A DNA stretch of 64,000 nucleotides, taken from assembly GCA_963576725.1 (NCBI GenBank), contig OY755246.1, positions 73,091,467 to 73,155,466 of the forward strand. The letters run 5' to 3'. Source of the DNA: Azorinus chamasolen (lineage: Eukaryota; Mollusca; Bivalvia; Cardiida; Solecurtidae). Shown one piece after another: positions 42,781-54,681 of the stretch (position 1 is its first letter; every line of letters begins with the position of its first letter). The notes under the pieces are model-generated. The model had not been told where the DNA came from. It was given only the letters and a program-made list of their open reading frames with translations, and did no database searches. Position numbers and translations under genes: made by a program.

Positions 42781-43322
42781 TAAAAGGAGCCGATTTCCTA
42801 TAATATAACATAAATTATATATTGATAGAGTGATCCAGATAGCAGGAAATTGCACCATTCAATGCGGCACACCAAAATAAATTCGGCTACCGGGAGGGGA
42901 CCCCTCCCGTACCCTCCCCAACTCGCCACCGACAAAAATTTCTGGGTACGGCCCTGGATAAAACTTGATGCCAGACACTGCATGGTGCCAGGGGTGGTAT
43001 GAAGGCCAGATATTGGATATGGCCTGGGGGGACTCCAAAGTGCCATACTTACTACTGAGTGGGCCCCGATCATACGGCTCCAATAGCCTTCAGATCTCGG
43101 TCTACTCTGTTTGCAAAGGCAGGAAAACTGTTTATGTATGGTAAAGGGATAAGCAAACAGAGCAGACCCCCACACCCCCTGATCAAACAGCTTCTGTTTG
43201 CAATCTGATCTGAGTCATTTGCAAATGTGTTTATAAAGGGTTAGGAGTTTTAAACAAATAAACATTTTTTTTATGAATTGTATAACTAAGAAAACATTCT
43301 TGTTATTGTTACTTTGTGATGA
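42781..43322. other. Mixed repeat fragments
   Basis: Includes the 'gggaggggacccctcccgta ...' block, also seen in other animal repeats, and MITE cores at 43070-43110 and 43155-43220. 43140-43320 matches 49740-49930, marking a copy of the GGGCGAATC family. No gene. Confidence 0.45.
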
Positions 43323-43554
43323 TTAACCCTTTCCCTGCTCAGCATTCATGTAAGAAATAATGATATAATGAATATTTATAAGCTAATGTTTCTAATGACA
43401 TTTGTAGACAGGATTGTTTGGTAGAAACTGTAGAGTCGGGCCTATTACAATTTCATAAATAAACAGAGCACCCCCAGATCATACGGCTCCTATAGGAGTA
43501 CATGAATACATGAAAACACGTTTATATTAGAGAAAGGCCGGGTTACATCTTTGA
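43323..43554. mobile_element. piggyBac-like MITE, twin of 24233-24459
   Basis: TTAACCCTTTCCCTGCTCAG at the left and gaaaggccgggtta at the right. Same interior as 24233-24459, with a shortened core. Confidence 0.6.
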
Positions 43555-43839
43555 ATGCTTAAATTTTAAGGTGGAATGACCCGTCATTGTTTAACTGTAT
43601 ATCCCATTCATTATCTAATAAGACTTAAATTTGCTATATGATTTTGAATAATAAACAGTGAAGACCCTGGTCAGGTTGCTTTTTTAGCTATATATATATT
43701 GTCAATATATATTATAGATTTTGCAAATGTCAGTACTTTTATTCTCCGCATTCAAAGATTTTAACAATACAAACTATTTGTTTTGAGTACTGAAAATGAA
43801 TTGTGTTAGACAGTTGGAGACTATCTTATTGGTGTGCGG

Positions 43840-45086
43840 AAAAAATGCCACTGGAAAAAATGCCACCGGAAAAAATGCCACTGGAAAAAATGCCACCCTG
43901 ATTTGGAAAAAATGCCACTGGAAAATATGCCACCTTTTTTTAAAAATTATTTTTTATCCTTTTTTCTAAAAACAAATCTTGAATTTATTATACAGACAGT
44001 CAATCTGTGTTAGGCAGCTACTGTCTATTAGCATTTTTTGCCTTCTTAACGGTTTTTGCTAATAATATAAATCTGTATCAAACTTTTAATGTAAATCATT
44101 TCAAGCACACATAGTACAACCACATTAAGTATCAGCAATAAAATTATGTCGTCTATTTACGTTGCACACAGTGTAGATCCAGACCATGAGTTTCAAAAAG
44201 GAGCCTTATGCTTTTGATCTACACTGTTTGTCAATTTGATGAACATATCCTAAATATAGTACAAACACACTATTAAAGCACTAAAATTATGTCGTCTACA
44301 TTACACATATCCTAAATAATGTACAAACCCAAATAACAGCACTTATCACCCATAAAAATTATGTCGTCTAATTGCATTGCACGCAGTGTAGATCCAGACA
44401 ATGACATTAAAAATGGAGGCATATGGTTTGGATCTACACTGTGTGTCTATTTGATGAACATATCCTAAATATACTACAAAAACACTATTAAAGCAATAAA
44501 TGTATGTCTTCTGTTTACATTGCACACAGTGAAGATCCAGGTCATGAGGTTCGCAATAGACCCTAATGGTTTGGATCTACACTGTTTGTCTATTTGATGA
44601 ACATATCCTATAAATAATGCACCCATAAAAATTATGTCGTCTATTTATATTGTACGCAGTGTAGATCCAGACCATGAGATTCAAAATGTAGCCTTATGGT
44701 TTGGATCTACAATGTCTGTCTATTTGATGAACATGTCATAAATATAGTACAAATAGTACATTACATTCACCTGCTAGCAATGGAATTTGAAGACCGTTGA
44801 TGACCCTTGCAAACAGTTTGGATCCAGATGAGGCCCAATAAAAGTGAGGCCTCATCTAGGACCCACTCGACTAGGCCTGAACTGGGTCTTCACTAAATAA
44901 AACTATAAAAGAATCCCGAAAAAAAGTTTAAAAAAAGGTGGCAGACAGTCAAGGAGGCTAAAAATGCTAATGACAAGTAGCTGCCTAACACAGGTTGACT
45001 GTCTGCATAATAAATTCAAGAATTTTTTTGTAGAAAAAAGGATAAAAAATAATTTAAAAAAAAAAAGGTGGCATTTTTTCCAGTGG
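43840..45086. mobile_element. TIR element with ends built from GGAAAAAATGCCACT words
   Basis: The left end is about six copies of (t)ggaaaaaatgccac(t/c); the right end is its complement (ggtggcattttttccagtgg). The inverted repeat continues inward for about 150 bp (gcctaacacag, gacagtc, ggataaaaaat). It sits within a copy of the 24.7-24.8 kb repeat: host sequence resumes at 'cgatcaaaggtgccag'. It contains a minisatellite. No ORF. Confidence 0.75.
44139..44720. repeat. Minisatellite of hairpin-forming units inside the TIR element
   Basis: AAAATTATGTCGTCT-type starts at about 44141, 44283, 44355, 44498 and 44628. Most units hold 'gtgtagatccaga' and its complement 'ggatctacactgt', so each unit can fold on itself. 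Confidence 0.75.
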
Positions 45087-45280
45087 CGATCAAAGGTGCC
45101 AGATGGTCAGTAAATCCCCTAATTTCTCAGCAGGGGACAAGGATCAGCGATCACACAACTGCTATCTATCACACACTGTCTTATCAACAAAGTTATGGAC
45201 TATCACGTAGCAGGAATGCTTCTATAGGGTGAATCGCCGTGACGTCACGCGCACCTGTTATCTTAGCCGAGAATAATAAA

Positions 45281-45761
45281 ATCAAGCATGGGTTTGTACA
45301 CTAGCGATAGGTGGATACAGTTTGTTCACTTAAATGTTTTCGTTATACATGCACTTTACCACTGTATTTGCCGTCGTGGTTGTTGTAGGTTAGTCGGAGA
45401 GGGGATACGTTTATTTACACTGTTTGTCTTTTAGGGTGGGGATGGAATAAGTGTGAGGTTGGGCGCCCATAAACCGGTTTAACCCCCCCCCCCAGTGACT
45501 TTTGTCACTGACCGTTCCAAGGCTTCCATCTTCCCACTATTGTATGTTTGTTTTGTCTTTGTGTGTCTCTTGATGTTTTTATAGTTATGTACATTTGCTG
45601 TTTCCTTGTGTTGCTGTTCGGGCGACTGTTTGTTCTGTATGTGGTGTTTCCTGCATGACTCATTTTTTGTACTTTTGTTAAAGCCGGAGCGAGTTTCCGA
45701 TAGGAACAGACCAACCGAGGGTATAGAACCCCCGGCTTTAACAAAACCCATGCTTGATTAT
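45281..45761. mobile_element. ~480-bp element with AATCAAGCATGGGTTTGT ends
   Basis: aatcaagcatgggtttgt and acaaaacccatgcttgatt are inverted. The interior has a C-run (45483-45494) and 'ctttaacaaaacc' near the right. Host GGGCGAATC-family sequence stops at its left edge. Two minus-strand ORFs inside (79 and 90 aa) are unconvincing. Confidence 0.65.
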
Positions 45762-46308
45762 TTTTCTCGCTGAAATACGCCCTAAAACCAGTTAAATTAA
45801 CGAATTTTGTGAAGTACTACTTTACATTGCGTAATACGACTTCCATATCTAATAACAACAGACCGCAGCATAACTGACGTCACTTGTTATGACAACCAAA
45901 AACGTTACGTTTTGGCGTAATATAAATGACTGAGTGACTACAAAACAACGTCTTCGGTTAATTAAATAGTCCTTTAAAGTGTTTACATGATAAATAGAAT
46001 TTCATATTCGTGCTAATTACTTATATTTATTTCAATTCATAAGGTTGATGCCTATAGAAATGTTGGTATAATTCTGTAAGAATCCCTTCCCTGGTACATG
46101 TATTGATTTTACCCAATCGCGCGTATGAATACACTAGTCACGGGGTGTTCCAGATAAGGATTTCTAGTACGGCTATTTTTAGTAACTCAGCTTATCTAGC
46201 ACGGCTGAGAAGCGAGAAAAGCTTGGTGGGCAAAAAGACTGACAGCTGATATGTAAACAATAACAGAAACATTGACAGCACTTTGAAAACTTTTGTTAAA
46301 ATCAATAA

Positions 46309-48505
46309 TCAAAGTACTGACAGTACTGAAGGTTTCGGACATAATATATATTTATTATATTGATTGTTTGCTGTGGATTTTTCTGAAAATCATGTCAGTA
46401 GTTTGGAAGACATTTAAAGAATTGTTTTATGTCACACACAGTGCGATTCCAATAGCTCAACTTGCCACTTTGTGCCAATAGAGCCAAAATTGATGTTTAA
46501 TGTAGTATAGAGCCATCACTGCATTATATGAAAGTAAGGGTCATACTTCTGCTACTATCTGTTGGACCATAACAGTAATTAGCATGCATCATTCACTTAT
46601 CCATATATACACTTCCACCAATTTTAGACATATTCTTTATGATTCTAAATACCCTACAAAATAATTGCCAAATATACTGTGGGGTGATATTAACAATATG
46701 ACAAATTATAAAGTAACAAATATATTTCAACTTAGCATGGCAGGATATAACAGGGAAAATAAAATTAACTAGAAAATTGTTTCCAAGACACCGATGCATC
46801 CCTCCCCCTAACAATAGTGTCTCTATAGCAAGCACTTTTGACTATGTGTTATACAGTGAAGAAACTTTCAGAGTCCCATAACTCTGGTAAAATGGTCAGA
46901 GCAATAATTACATTCTTTAAGAAAATCTTCACATCAAGGTTGACAGCTTATCATGGGTGAAAATTTGAAGTAAAACCTCCCATTGGTATATGGGTTGTTA
47001 GACACATACTATTGTTTCACTTTATATTATATAGTGAAGACGATTTCAGGGTTCCATATCGGGTACAATTGGTCTGAGCAAAAATAAGCCTTTCTGTGCT
47101 TTTGCAAACAGAAAAGACCCTTAATAGTTTATCCATGCCTATACCTTGTCTTTTTGTGTGATTGTGTTGTATTTTCATACTTTTTCCTGAGGAGACTGCG
47201 ACTGTGAGTCTGTTCAGGGTCAATTTGTGAGTCTGTGCTGCAAACAATACATACCCCGATCAGTTACCACCACTGGCCAGGGTCTTTGCTATTTGCAGCA
47301 TCATACATGTAACAAGTATATCAATAAATGATATAATTAAAAATAAATTATAGTCATACATGCAAATTACAGTTAGTGCTGTAGTAAACACTACAGACCC
47401 TGATCAGTAACCGGCGTCATAGAAATAAATGATATGAATTAGAAATAAATTACATACATTACTATAAGATACTATAAGACACTATAAGATACTATAAGCC
47501 TGACACGTAAATCAATAAATGATGAAATGTGTATAAATTAAAAGATAAGAAAGTGCTTAAAATTTGTCTCATTTTGTTTGCCTTTCTCCTTTTTTTCCTT
47601 TTAATGATTTTTTAATAATATAAAGGATACAAAAACCCTTGTTTCCTTTTAATAATAATTGTTAATACTACCATCCAAGCTACGTAAACAATAAAGGTTG
47701 GCGAAGTCGGACACCCTGTGCTGTTTGGATTCAGATCTAATACCAAGTAACTGGCTGACCAAAATCTAAACTGTTTACAACTTGTGACAATTTTGCCTTA
47801 GGTCAAAATGCCTAAAACTGATCTTTTCGAAATTCAAATGATGACAAACCTGAAGCAGACGATATTACAGATCTCTACAGCTTGCTTAATCCTTATAATG
47901 CTGAGTGATGTTTCGTTTGCAACAATTGCCGTCTGCTTCAATTCTTCAATAAACTTTCTATCATCTTATGCAAAAATATGGCCAAGATGACAAACAGTTT
48001 GGATCCTGATGCGACGCAGAATTATGTGGCCTCTCATCTGGATCCAAACTGTTTGCATAGGTAATCACAGTTTCGCCGCTAGCGTGCAAAGAGTTAAGCG
48101 TATGACCTCTAGAGATTTTAGCATGATGTAACAGTTGCCCTGCCCTACTGACCACCAGTGATGTAACCTTTATACTGTAAAGGACGTAAAGAACAGAAGA
48201 AGTCTATTTAACCCTTAATTTCCCCATATAAACTTGTTTTCATGCATCTGCAAACAGATTCGACCCAGATAAGACAGCTCGCTCCCATATGATCAGGGTC
48301 TGCTCTGTTTGCTAATGGATCGACCTTCCATATTTCATTATAAATAGTTTGTAAGATTCCGGAACCGGATTGTAAGCCAAGCACTGCACATGCGCGTATT
48401 CTCTAAGGGGGATTCCCGCTAGGTAGAGCTCGTGCAATAGGGGTTTCCGTGAAAGTTTGAGTCGCAATCCATTTTATAAGGATTTCGGCAAAGCCGAAAC
48501 CCTAA
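46309..48505 (+). mobile_element. Helitron-like non-autonomous element, copy 2
   Basis: Begins TCAAAGTACTGACAGTACTG and ends with the hairpin TTTCGGCAAAGCCGAAA then CCCTAA. The uninterrupted host site is visible at about 23921-23940 (gttaaaattaataaaaacga), which proves the insertion. 2197 bp, closely similar to copy 1. Two 60-76-aa frames occur in both copies, but their differences are mostly amino-acid changing. Confidence 0.7.
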
Positions 48506-49534
48506 AAAACGATTATGGTGCAATCGTTGATGATAATTACATCGATAATACGTGTAAAAACATAAACATGAACCGAAAATTGATTCTGGAAGATGAATTT
48601 ATAAGATACAAACATCTTTATTTGGAGTCGGTTGTACAACAAATACCATGACAGGTCTACAATAAACTATTTGCCAGCTATGTAACAAAAATAACAACAG
48701 TTTAACATGACAACCTGTGGAATTAAAAGATATAAGCTTTTCAAAGCATGGGCACAAAAGTACAAAATTGTAATCAGAAAAGTTTAGATATTGATAAAAT
48801 ACACAAGTATAAATTAACTGTATTTGTTAAAGGCTCATATCTAAAGGGTATACTACTGATTAGAGTTACAAAAGTCCATGCATTTCTAAAGATGTGTCAC
48901 ATAGTTCCTATCACAGGATACTATACTGTCAATCATGACAAAAATGTTATTTGTTGCAAATTTATATAAAATCATAAGGCGTGAAATTTCGCCCAGATTT
49001 AAGAGTTGACATCGTAATACACATATAAATTGACTGGGACCCTTTACTCCGTGAATATTCTTGTAAGAAATACTGATATATTGAATATTTATTAAATTAA
49101 TTTTTATAATAGCATATGTACTGAGGATGTTTTGGTTTTGGGAAAAAACTGAAGATTCAGATCTAACATAAATTCATAAGCAAACATGCATTCATGGTGC
49201 ATTCAAGGCTCGTCTGACAGTATAGATTGGAGTTCTTTAAAAACTTCTTTTTTAATCTTAAAGGAGCTCTCTAGTTACCGTGGCTCTTTTAGTCTGTTTT
49301 CTAAATTTTCTGCTAATATGCGCGCACCCAAAACGGCAGAACAGTCAATAAGATGACGGCGGCCGTCAATTGGTAGAAGAAGTGGAACAGAGAATACCCT
49401 GGTCCGGGTCTACTCTGTTTGAAAGCACGTGAAAAAAGCGTCGATGTTTTCAGAACTTTTATTTCTGTTGCCGGGTCATGTCAGGTATGCATTTTTAGCT
49501 GAATTCGTAACGTAAGCTTGGTTGTCAATGGTTT
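48506..49534. repeat. Continuation of the GGGCGAATC-family element
   Basis: 48506-48770 matches 23931-24185. The remainder (about 48771-49534) lacks a recognisable partner in copy 1 and shows no domain. Confidence 0.55.
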
Positions 49535-49850
49535 TTAACCCTTTTCCTGTTGAATATTTATGTCAGAAAAAGATTACATCATTAATATTTATAATGGTAA
49601 AGAAACACATGCCTTTTTTGGTACTGGTAGAAATGAAGAGTCAGATCTGATATAATTTCATAAGCAAACAGAGTGGGTCCGATCATACGGCTCCAATAGC
49701 CTGGATCTGGGTCTACTCTGTTTTTAAAGGCATGAACCTTTATGTATGGTAAAGGGATAGGCAAACAGAGCAGACACCTCCTGATCAAACAGCTTCTATT
49801 TGCAATCTGATCTGAGTCTAATCATTTGCAAACGTGTTTATAAAGGGTTA
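49535..49850. mobile_element. piggyBac-like MITE
   Basis: TTAACCCTTTTCCTGTTGAA at the left and ATAAAGGGTTAG at the right. It has two partial cores (49660-49730 and 49755-49820). Confidence 0.55.
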
Positions 49851-50471
49851 GGAGGTTTAAACAAATGAACATATTTTTGTAAATTGTATAACTAAGAAAA
49901 CATTCTTGTTATTCTGTTACTTTGTGATGATTAACCATTCTTCAATACATGTACTTAAATTTTAAGTTGGAATGGCCCGTCATTGTTTAATTGTAGATTC
50001 CATTCATTATATAATAAGACTTAAATTTGCTACATGATTTTGAATAATAAAAAGTGAAGACCCTGGTCAGACGGTTGTTGTTTTAGCTATCTTGTCTGGG
50101 TCTACATTTTTCAAATGTCAGTACTTTTATTTCTGCATTCAAAGATTTTAACAATACAAACTATGTATATACACTTGTTTTGAATACTGAAAATTAATTG
50201 TGTTAGACAGCTGGAGACTATATTATTACATTACTTACTCAGCCGAAATACCGCTAATTTACTAACTAGATCTAGGAAAAGAGTAACGATCAACGGTTCC
50301 AGATGGTCAGTAAATCCCCTAGTTTCTCAGCAGGGGACAAGGGTCAGCGATCACACAATTGCCATCTATCGCACACTGTCTTTTCAACAAAGTTATGAAC
50401 TATTACGTAACAGGAATGCTTCTAATGTAACAACTACCAAACAATGTGCAAATTGTCTAAAGTTATGATTT

Positions 50472-50706
50472 GGCATTTCGAAAGGAATGTTGACCCATTA
50501 ACCCCATGCTGTGTATTTTGGGAGTTGACTGTCAGGGATCTGATACACGAATTGATAAGGCAGGCTACCATCACAGAGGATCAATGTATAGTTGCATAAC
50601 TTTATCTATTATGGCTATGGACCCTGACTGGCACAGCTGGATACTGTGTATATAGGGGGGGGGGGGGGGGGTTCACTTATATAAAGAGCTTTGAAATACC
50701 TTTAAA
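50472..50706. mobile_element. Insert with G-run within the nested element
   Basis: About 235 bp absent from the matching place at 24985. It starts 'ggcatttcgaaaggaatgtt' and contains a G-run at 50657-50671. Its left part is the complement of about 41100-41190, so it is a dispersed repeat. Confidence 0.55.
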
Positions 50707-51395
50707 CAGCTTCCCGAACAATAGAAGATAACTATGATTGACTAATTAGTTCTATGGCTAAGCATATTTAAACCCCAACGATTTTGTCTATTTAAAAAGG
50801 TAGTTTATTGTGAATTATAGTTCTAAAGATAATATAGATTGATATGGTCTAGATCTATTCTAAAATACTTTTACTAGATCTGCAACGGTACTGTACAGTG
50901 GCCAGAAAGATATGTGCATTTTACAACACATGAATGAATGCCATGAGACTGTATATCTTAATATCTCGATCTTATTAAAATAAAACGAGAATTAAAAATT
51001 TAAATACTGTTGATCTAAAGTATTCGACATACCAGGCATGTCCAACAAATAATTAAGAATGTCTCCCATTTCAAAGAAAGGCCAGGTCAAGGGAATTCGG
51101 GGTTATTTTGTGGTGTTTTTTTTTCAAAGTTCAGCTGGTAGTTTATAGGGCCGATTAATTCAAGCTTCTTGTTGTATATATCCTTAGAAACTAAAACATA
51201 GTTGTCATTATAGTCAGAGGATATAGTACATGTACAGAAATCCCCAATTCATAACCAACACAGTCGTTAAATGATGTGTAGACTAACTGTTGCTTAGCCG
51301 ATACATAGGGATACATAGGTTGTTATTGGTGTTTTTGCCCACCAGTTAACTGCGCATGCGCGAAATCGACGGGTAACAAACAGAGATTCGCCCTA

Positions 51396-52131
51396 TATTG
51401 TAACAATTACTTAACTACCAAACAATGTGCCAATTGTCTAAAGTTATGATTTCCCGAACAATAGAAGATAACTATGTTTTGACTAATTAGATATATGGCT
51501 AAGCATAATTAAACCCCAACGGTTTAGATATATTGAAAAAGGTAGTTTATTGTGAAATATAGTTCTAAAGATAATATAGATTGATATGATCTAGATATAT
51601 TCTAAAATACTTTTACTAGATCTGCTACGGTATTGTACAGTGGCCAGAAAGACATTTTACAACACACGAATGAACGACATGAGACTTAACTGTATACATC
51701 TTAATATCTAGATCTTATTAAAATAAAACAAGAATTGAAATTTTAAATACTGTTGAAATTAATTATTCGACATATCAGGCATGTCCAACAAATAAATAAT
51801 AATGTCTCCCATTTCAAAGAAAGGCCAGATCAAGGGATCGGTTTTTTTGCGTTTTTCTCTTCTTCAAAGTTCAGCTGGTAGTTTATAGGGCCGATTGATT
51901 CAAGCTTCTTCTTGCATCTATCCTTAGAAACTAAAACATAATTGCCATTACAGTCAGAGGATATAGTAATAGTAAATGTACATAAATCAACAATTCAAAA
52001 CCAACACAGTCGTTAAATGATGTGTAGCCGGCTAACTGTTGCCTAGCCTATACATAGGGATACATAGGTTGTTATTGGTGCTTTTGCCCACCAGTTAACT
52101 GACGGGTTTGTTTACAAACAGATATGCGCCC
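51396..52131. repeat. Right half of the outer GGGCGAATC-family copy
   Basis: Continues the sequence broken at 45226 and ends ...ACAAACAGATATGCGCCC|TA at 52131. Matches 24940-25560 and 50440-51290. Confidence 0.65.
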
Positions 52132-52679
52132 TATATCCTTTTTGACGAAACGTCTTTCGTCAAAACTATATATCGCCTTTTTGACGAACTGGCTTTTGAC
52201 GAAACGACCGTAATTCATTCCCGGTGCCCTGCGCTTGTTTTATGAAGACCGTGAAAAGTAATTACTGCTTTTCTGTAACTGACCTAAACTGGGGAACCAA
52301 TGCTAAATTGAAAGTTACATGTATGTGTATACTGAGCGGTGTGTATGTAAACTTTTCCTTTTCATAAGTGGCAACAAGTAAGTTGTGAGTGGTAAATAGC
52401 ATATCGTGACCGGCATTCTATAGATTAGTAACCGGTTACCTGTCTTATGTTAGTTTCTGTAAATCGTCTACATTGATTTGTTACGGTGGGTGTAACAGTC
52501 GTCCGGACCGCGCGGACCGTGAAAAAGTCGTCCGGACTCGCGCACAGGTGTTCGGCGCGTGCTATTCCCCCCCACCCCTTATAGTCGCCCAACCCCTCTC
52601 TACAACCCCAAAAAATGAATAAAAGACACTACAACATGCATACATATGGTCAAATCATCATAATATAGCATAACGGTGA

Positions 52680-52810
52680 CCAGACGTTTCGCCCACTAAC
52701 CAGTTCGCGCCTTGGACGTTTCGCTCCTACTGTAGGACGTTTTATTCCCCGTTTTGTACCTGGTCGTTTCGCTCCCTTAGTCGTTTCACTCCCCTGGTCG
52801 TTTCGCCCAC
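52680..52810. repeat. Degenerate array of GTCGTTTCGCTCCC words
   Basis: gacgtttcgccca, gacgtttcgctcct, ggacgttttattcc, gtcgtttcgctccc, gtcgtttcactccc, gtcgtttcgccca: about six variants in 130 bp. Confidence 0.6.
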
Positions 52811-53038
52811 TACATATAATATGTTACATTAGGCGAGTTTTAATATGTGAAAAGATTAATGGGATTTATTGAGAATGTTCATACATGAGTTATTTTGGTG
52901 AGATGACAAGTCTTCTGAGAATAACCCTTTCCAGGGTGACCATAACTTTGAGGAAAAAAATCCGTAGATTTCAAATTTTTTTCAATCGAAGCGCGCGATT
53001 CTGAACATCTGTCTGTTTTTGCAACTCGTGCGCTTTGA

Positions 53039-53287
53039 TTAACCCTTTACTCCATAGATACTTATTTCCACACATTTCATATTTCCTCCACTCAAGAAAA
53101 CTGTCTCACTTTATAGTCATGAACAATAGAATGTGCACCATAAGAAATATTTCCAATATCATAGCAGATTGTAGCTTCAAACAGGCCTAAAGAAAGTCCC
53201 TAAAGTAGCATTCTGCTTAACTTTAAGCCTGCTTTAAGTTACCATATTTCTTCAGTACTGAACACAATCTATGGAGCAACGGGTTAA
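53039..53287. mobile_element. piggyBac-like MITE with unrelated core
   Basis: TTAACCCTTTACTCCATAGA at the left and tctatggagcaacgggttaa at the right. The usual CAAACAG core is absent; the inside has its own imperfect inverted repeat (caggcctaaagaaag / ctttaagcctg). Confidence 0.65.
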
Positions 53288-54681
53288 ATATGTAGAACAT
53301 AATTCAACTTGACTAGTATGTATGTATGTATCATCAAAATGTAATTTACAAAGTTCCTTTAAAGATGGTCTGTATGTACAAATGACAATATCTTGGAATT
53401 GTTTCACATCACAGTCCTTGCCATTGTCAGTGAGTTGTGAAAATAGCCCACTGCTTCTCAAAAGAGGTATTTGAAGTTGGAATAAACATAGAACAGGGAA
53501 AGGGTTAATTTTTCAACATTTACATAAATTTATATATTTTTAATACAAATTCAATCCTTTGTCTGTTTATAGTCAAAACATAATTTTTCATATTCAATTA
53601 AACAGAGTGTTTTACTCATTTATACTCTGTGTCTACCAAACAAAACATGAGTAAAATATATAGAGCTGGTAAAAAAAATTGTTGGATCTGGATCTGCTGC
53701 AGAATTAAAAGAAATGTCTACGCTGTTGAATTATGAATACATGTACTTATATTTTAAACTCATTACAATACTTACTCATGCAATTTCTTAATCAAAATGC
53801 ATACTTATGCATATTATGATATAAGTGGGCTAATGTCCCAGTGGGCTTTTGTCCACTAGGCTATTGTCCTACACTCAGTCATTAGATATTAAACATACAC
53901 GTATGTATATGTCTCTGACTCAGTGCACTTTATACCTTTGTTTCAAATAATCCAAACTTGTGATGTCAATTTTTGTCTTGATAGATCTATGTAAACATTA
54001 AAAGATAGATATTTGTGAACATGGCGAAAGAAGTTGTAGGGCTAGGCTATCTAACTGAGTAAGAGGGAGGTCGGTTTTAAAGACATTTCCTTTTCAATTT
54101 CAAAATGTATATATACATGTATAATATTATTCAAAGCGAATATTATAGATCTTTATCGTATTTTGCATTCAAAGCATTTAAATCGACCATCTTCTGAGTA
54201 AAGAAGCGAGCTATCAAATAATCATTTCTTTGTTTATCGGCAGCCTTATCTACATGTCAATATTTTGAATTCTGCATCTTGATGTAATCAGCCTGTTGAT
54301 TGGCTCAATCTAATCTAGCTAATCGGCTTATCTTAAGTGATCACTCGGAGTACTTAATTAATTGCAGTGGGCAACAGACAAAAGAGAAACATGACCATAT
54401 TATTGCGATTGAAATAATCGGTGTGAAATTACTGCCTGCAAAAAAAAGTATTGTATTTCCAAAATTCCGCAGATTTGAAAATCGTTCCGTAGATCCGTAA
54501 AAGTTGTAAAAGATCCGCAGATTCAGGAAAAATCCGCAGATATGGTCAGCCTGCCTTTCCCTGTTGTATAATATGTCAAAAGTTCAACACCTCAAAGATA
54601 CATATCTTAAAATAATCTTCATTAATGAGTATGTACAATGGAATTTTTCAAACATTTACGATTTAGAATACACTTAATAAC
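53288..54681. other. Noncoding; one short word array
   Basis: 53828-53880 repeats 'gtgggctaatgtcccagtgg' style words (gggctaatgtccc, gggcttttgtcca, aggctattgtcc). No gene recognised elsewhere. Confidence 0.45.

Larger units (their letters stand above)
45227..51393. mobile_element. TA-flanked element with GGGCGAATC ends, copy 2 (self-nested)
   Basis: Left TA|GGGTGAATCGCC, right GATTCGCCC|TA. Flanking DNA on both sides (aggaatgcttc left; taacaattacttaactaccaa right) rejoins into the sequence seen uninterrupted near 24930-24955 and 50418-50440, so the boundaries are firm. That host is itself a copy of this family. Swollen to 6.2 kb by a TIR element (45281-45761), the Helitron-like copy (46309-48505), a MITE and other inserts. 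Confidence 0.75.

Noticed and set aside
47808..47990. 60-aa ORF shared by both Helitron-like copies (also 35018-35200, minus)
   Set aside because: Differences between the copies mostly change amino acids, and the frame has no domain, so conservation follows from recent duplication.
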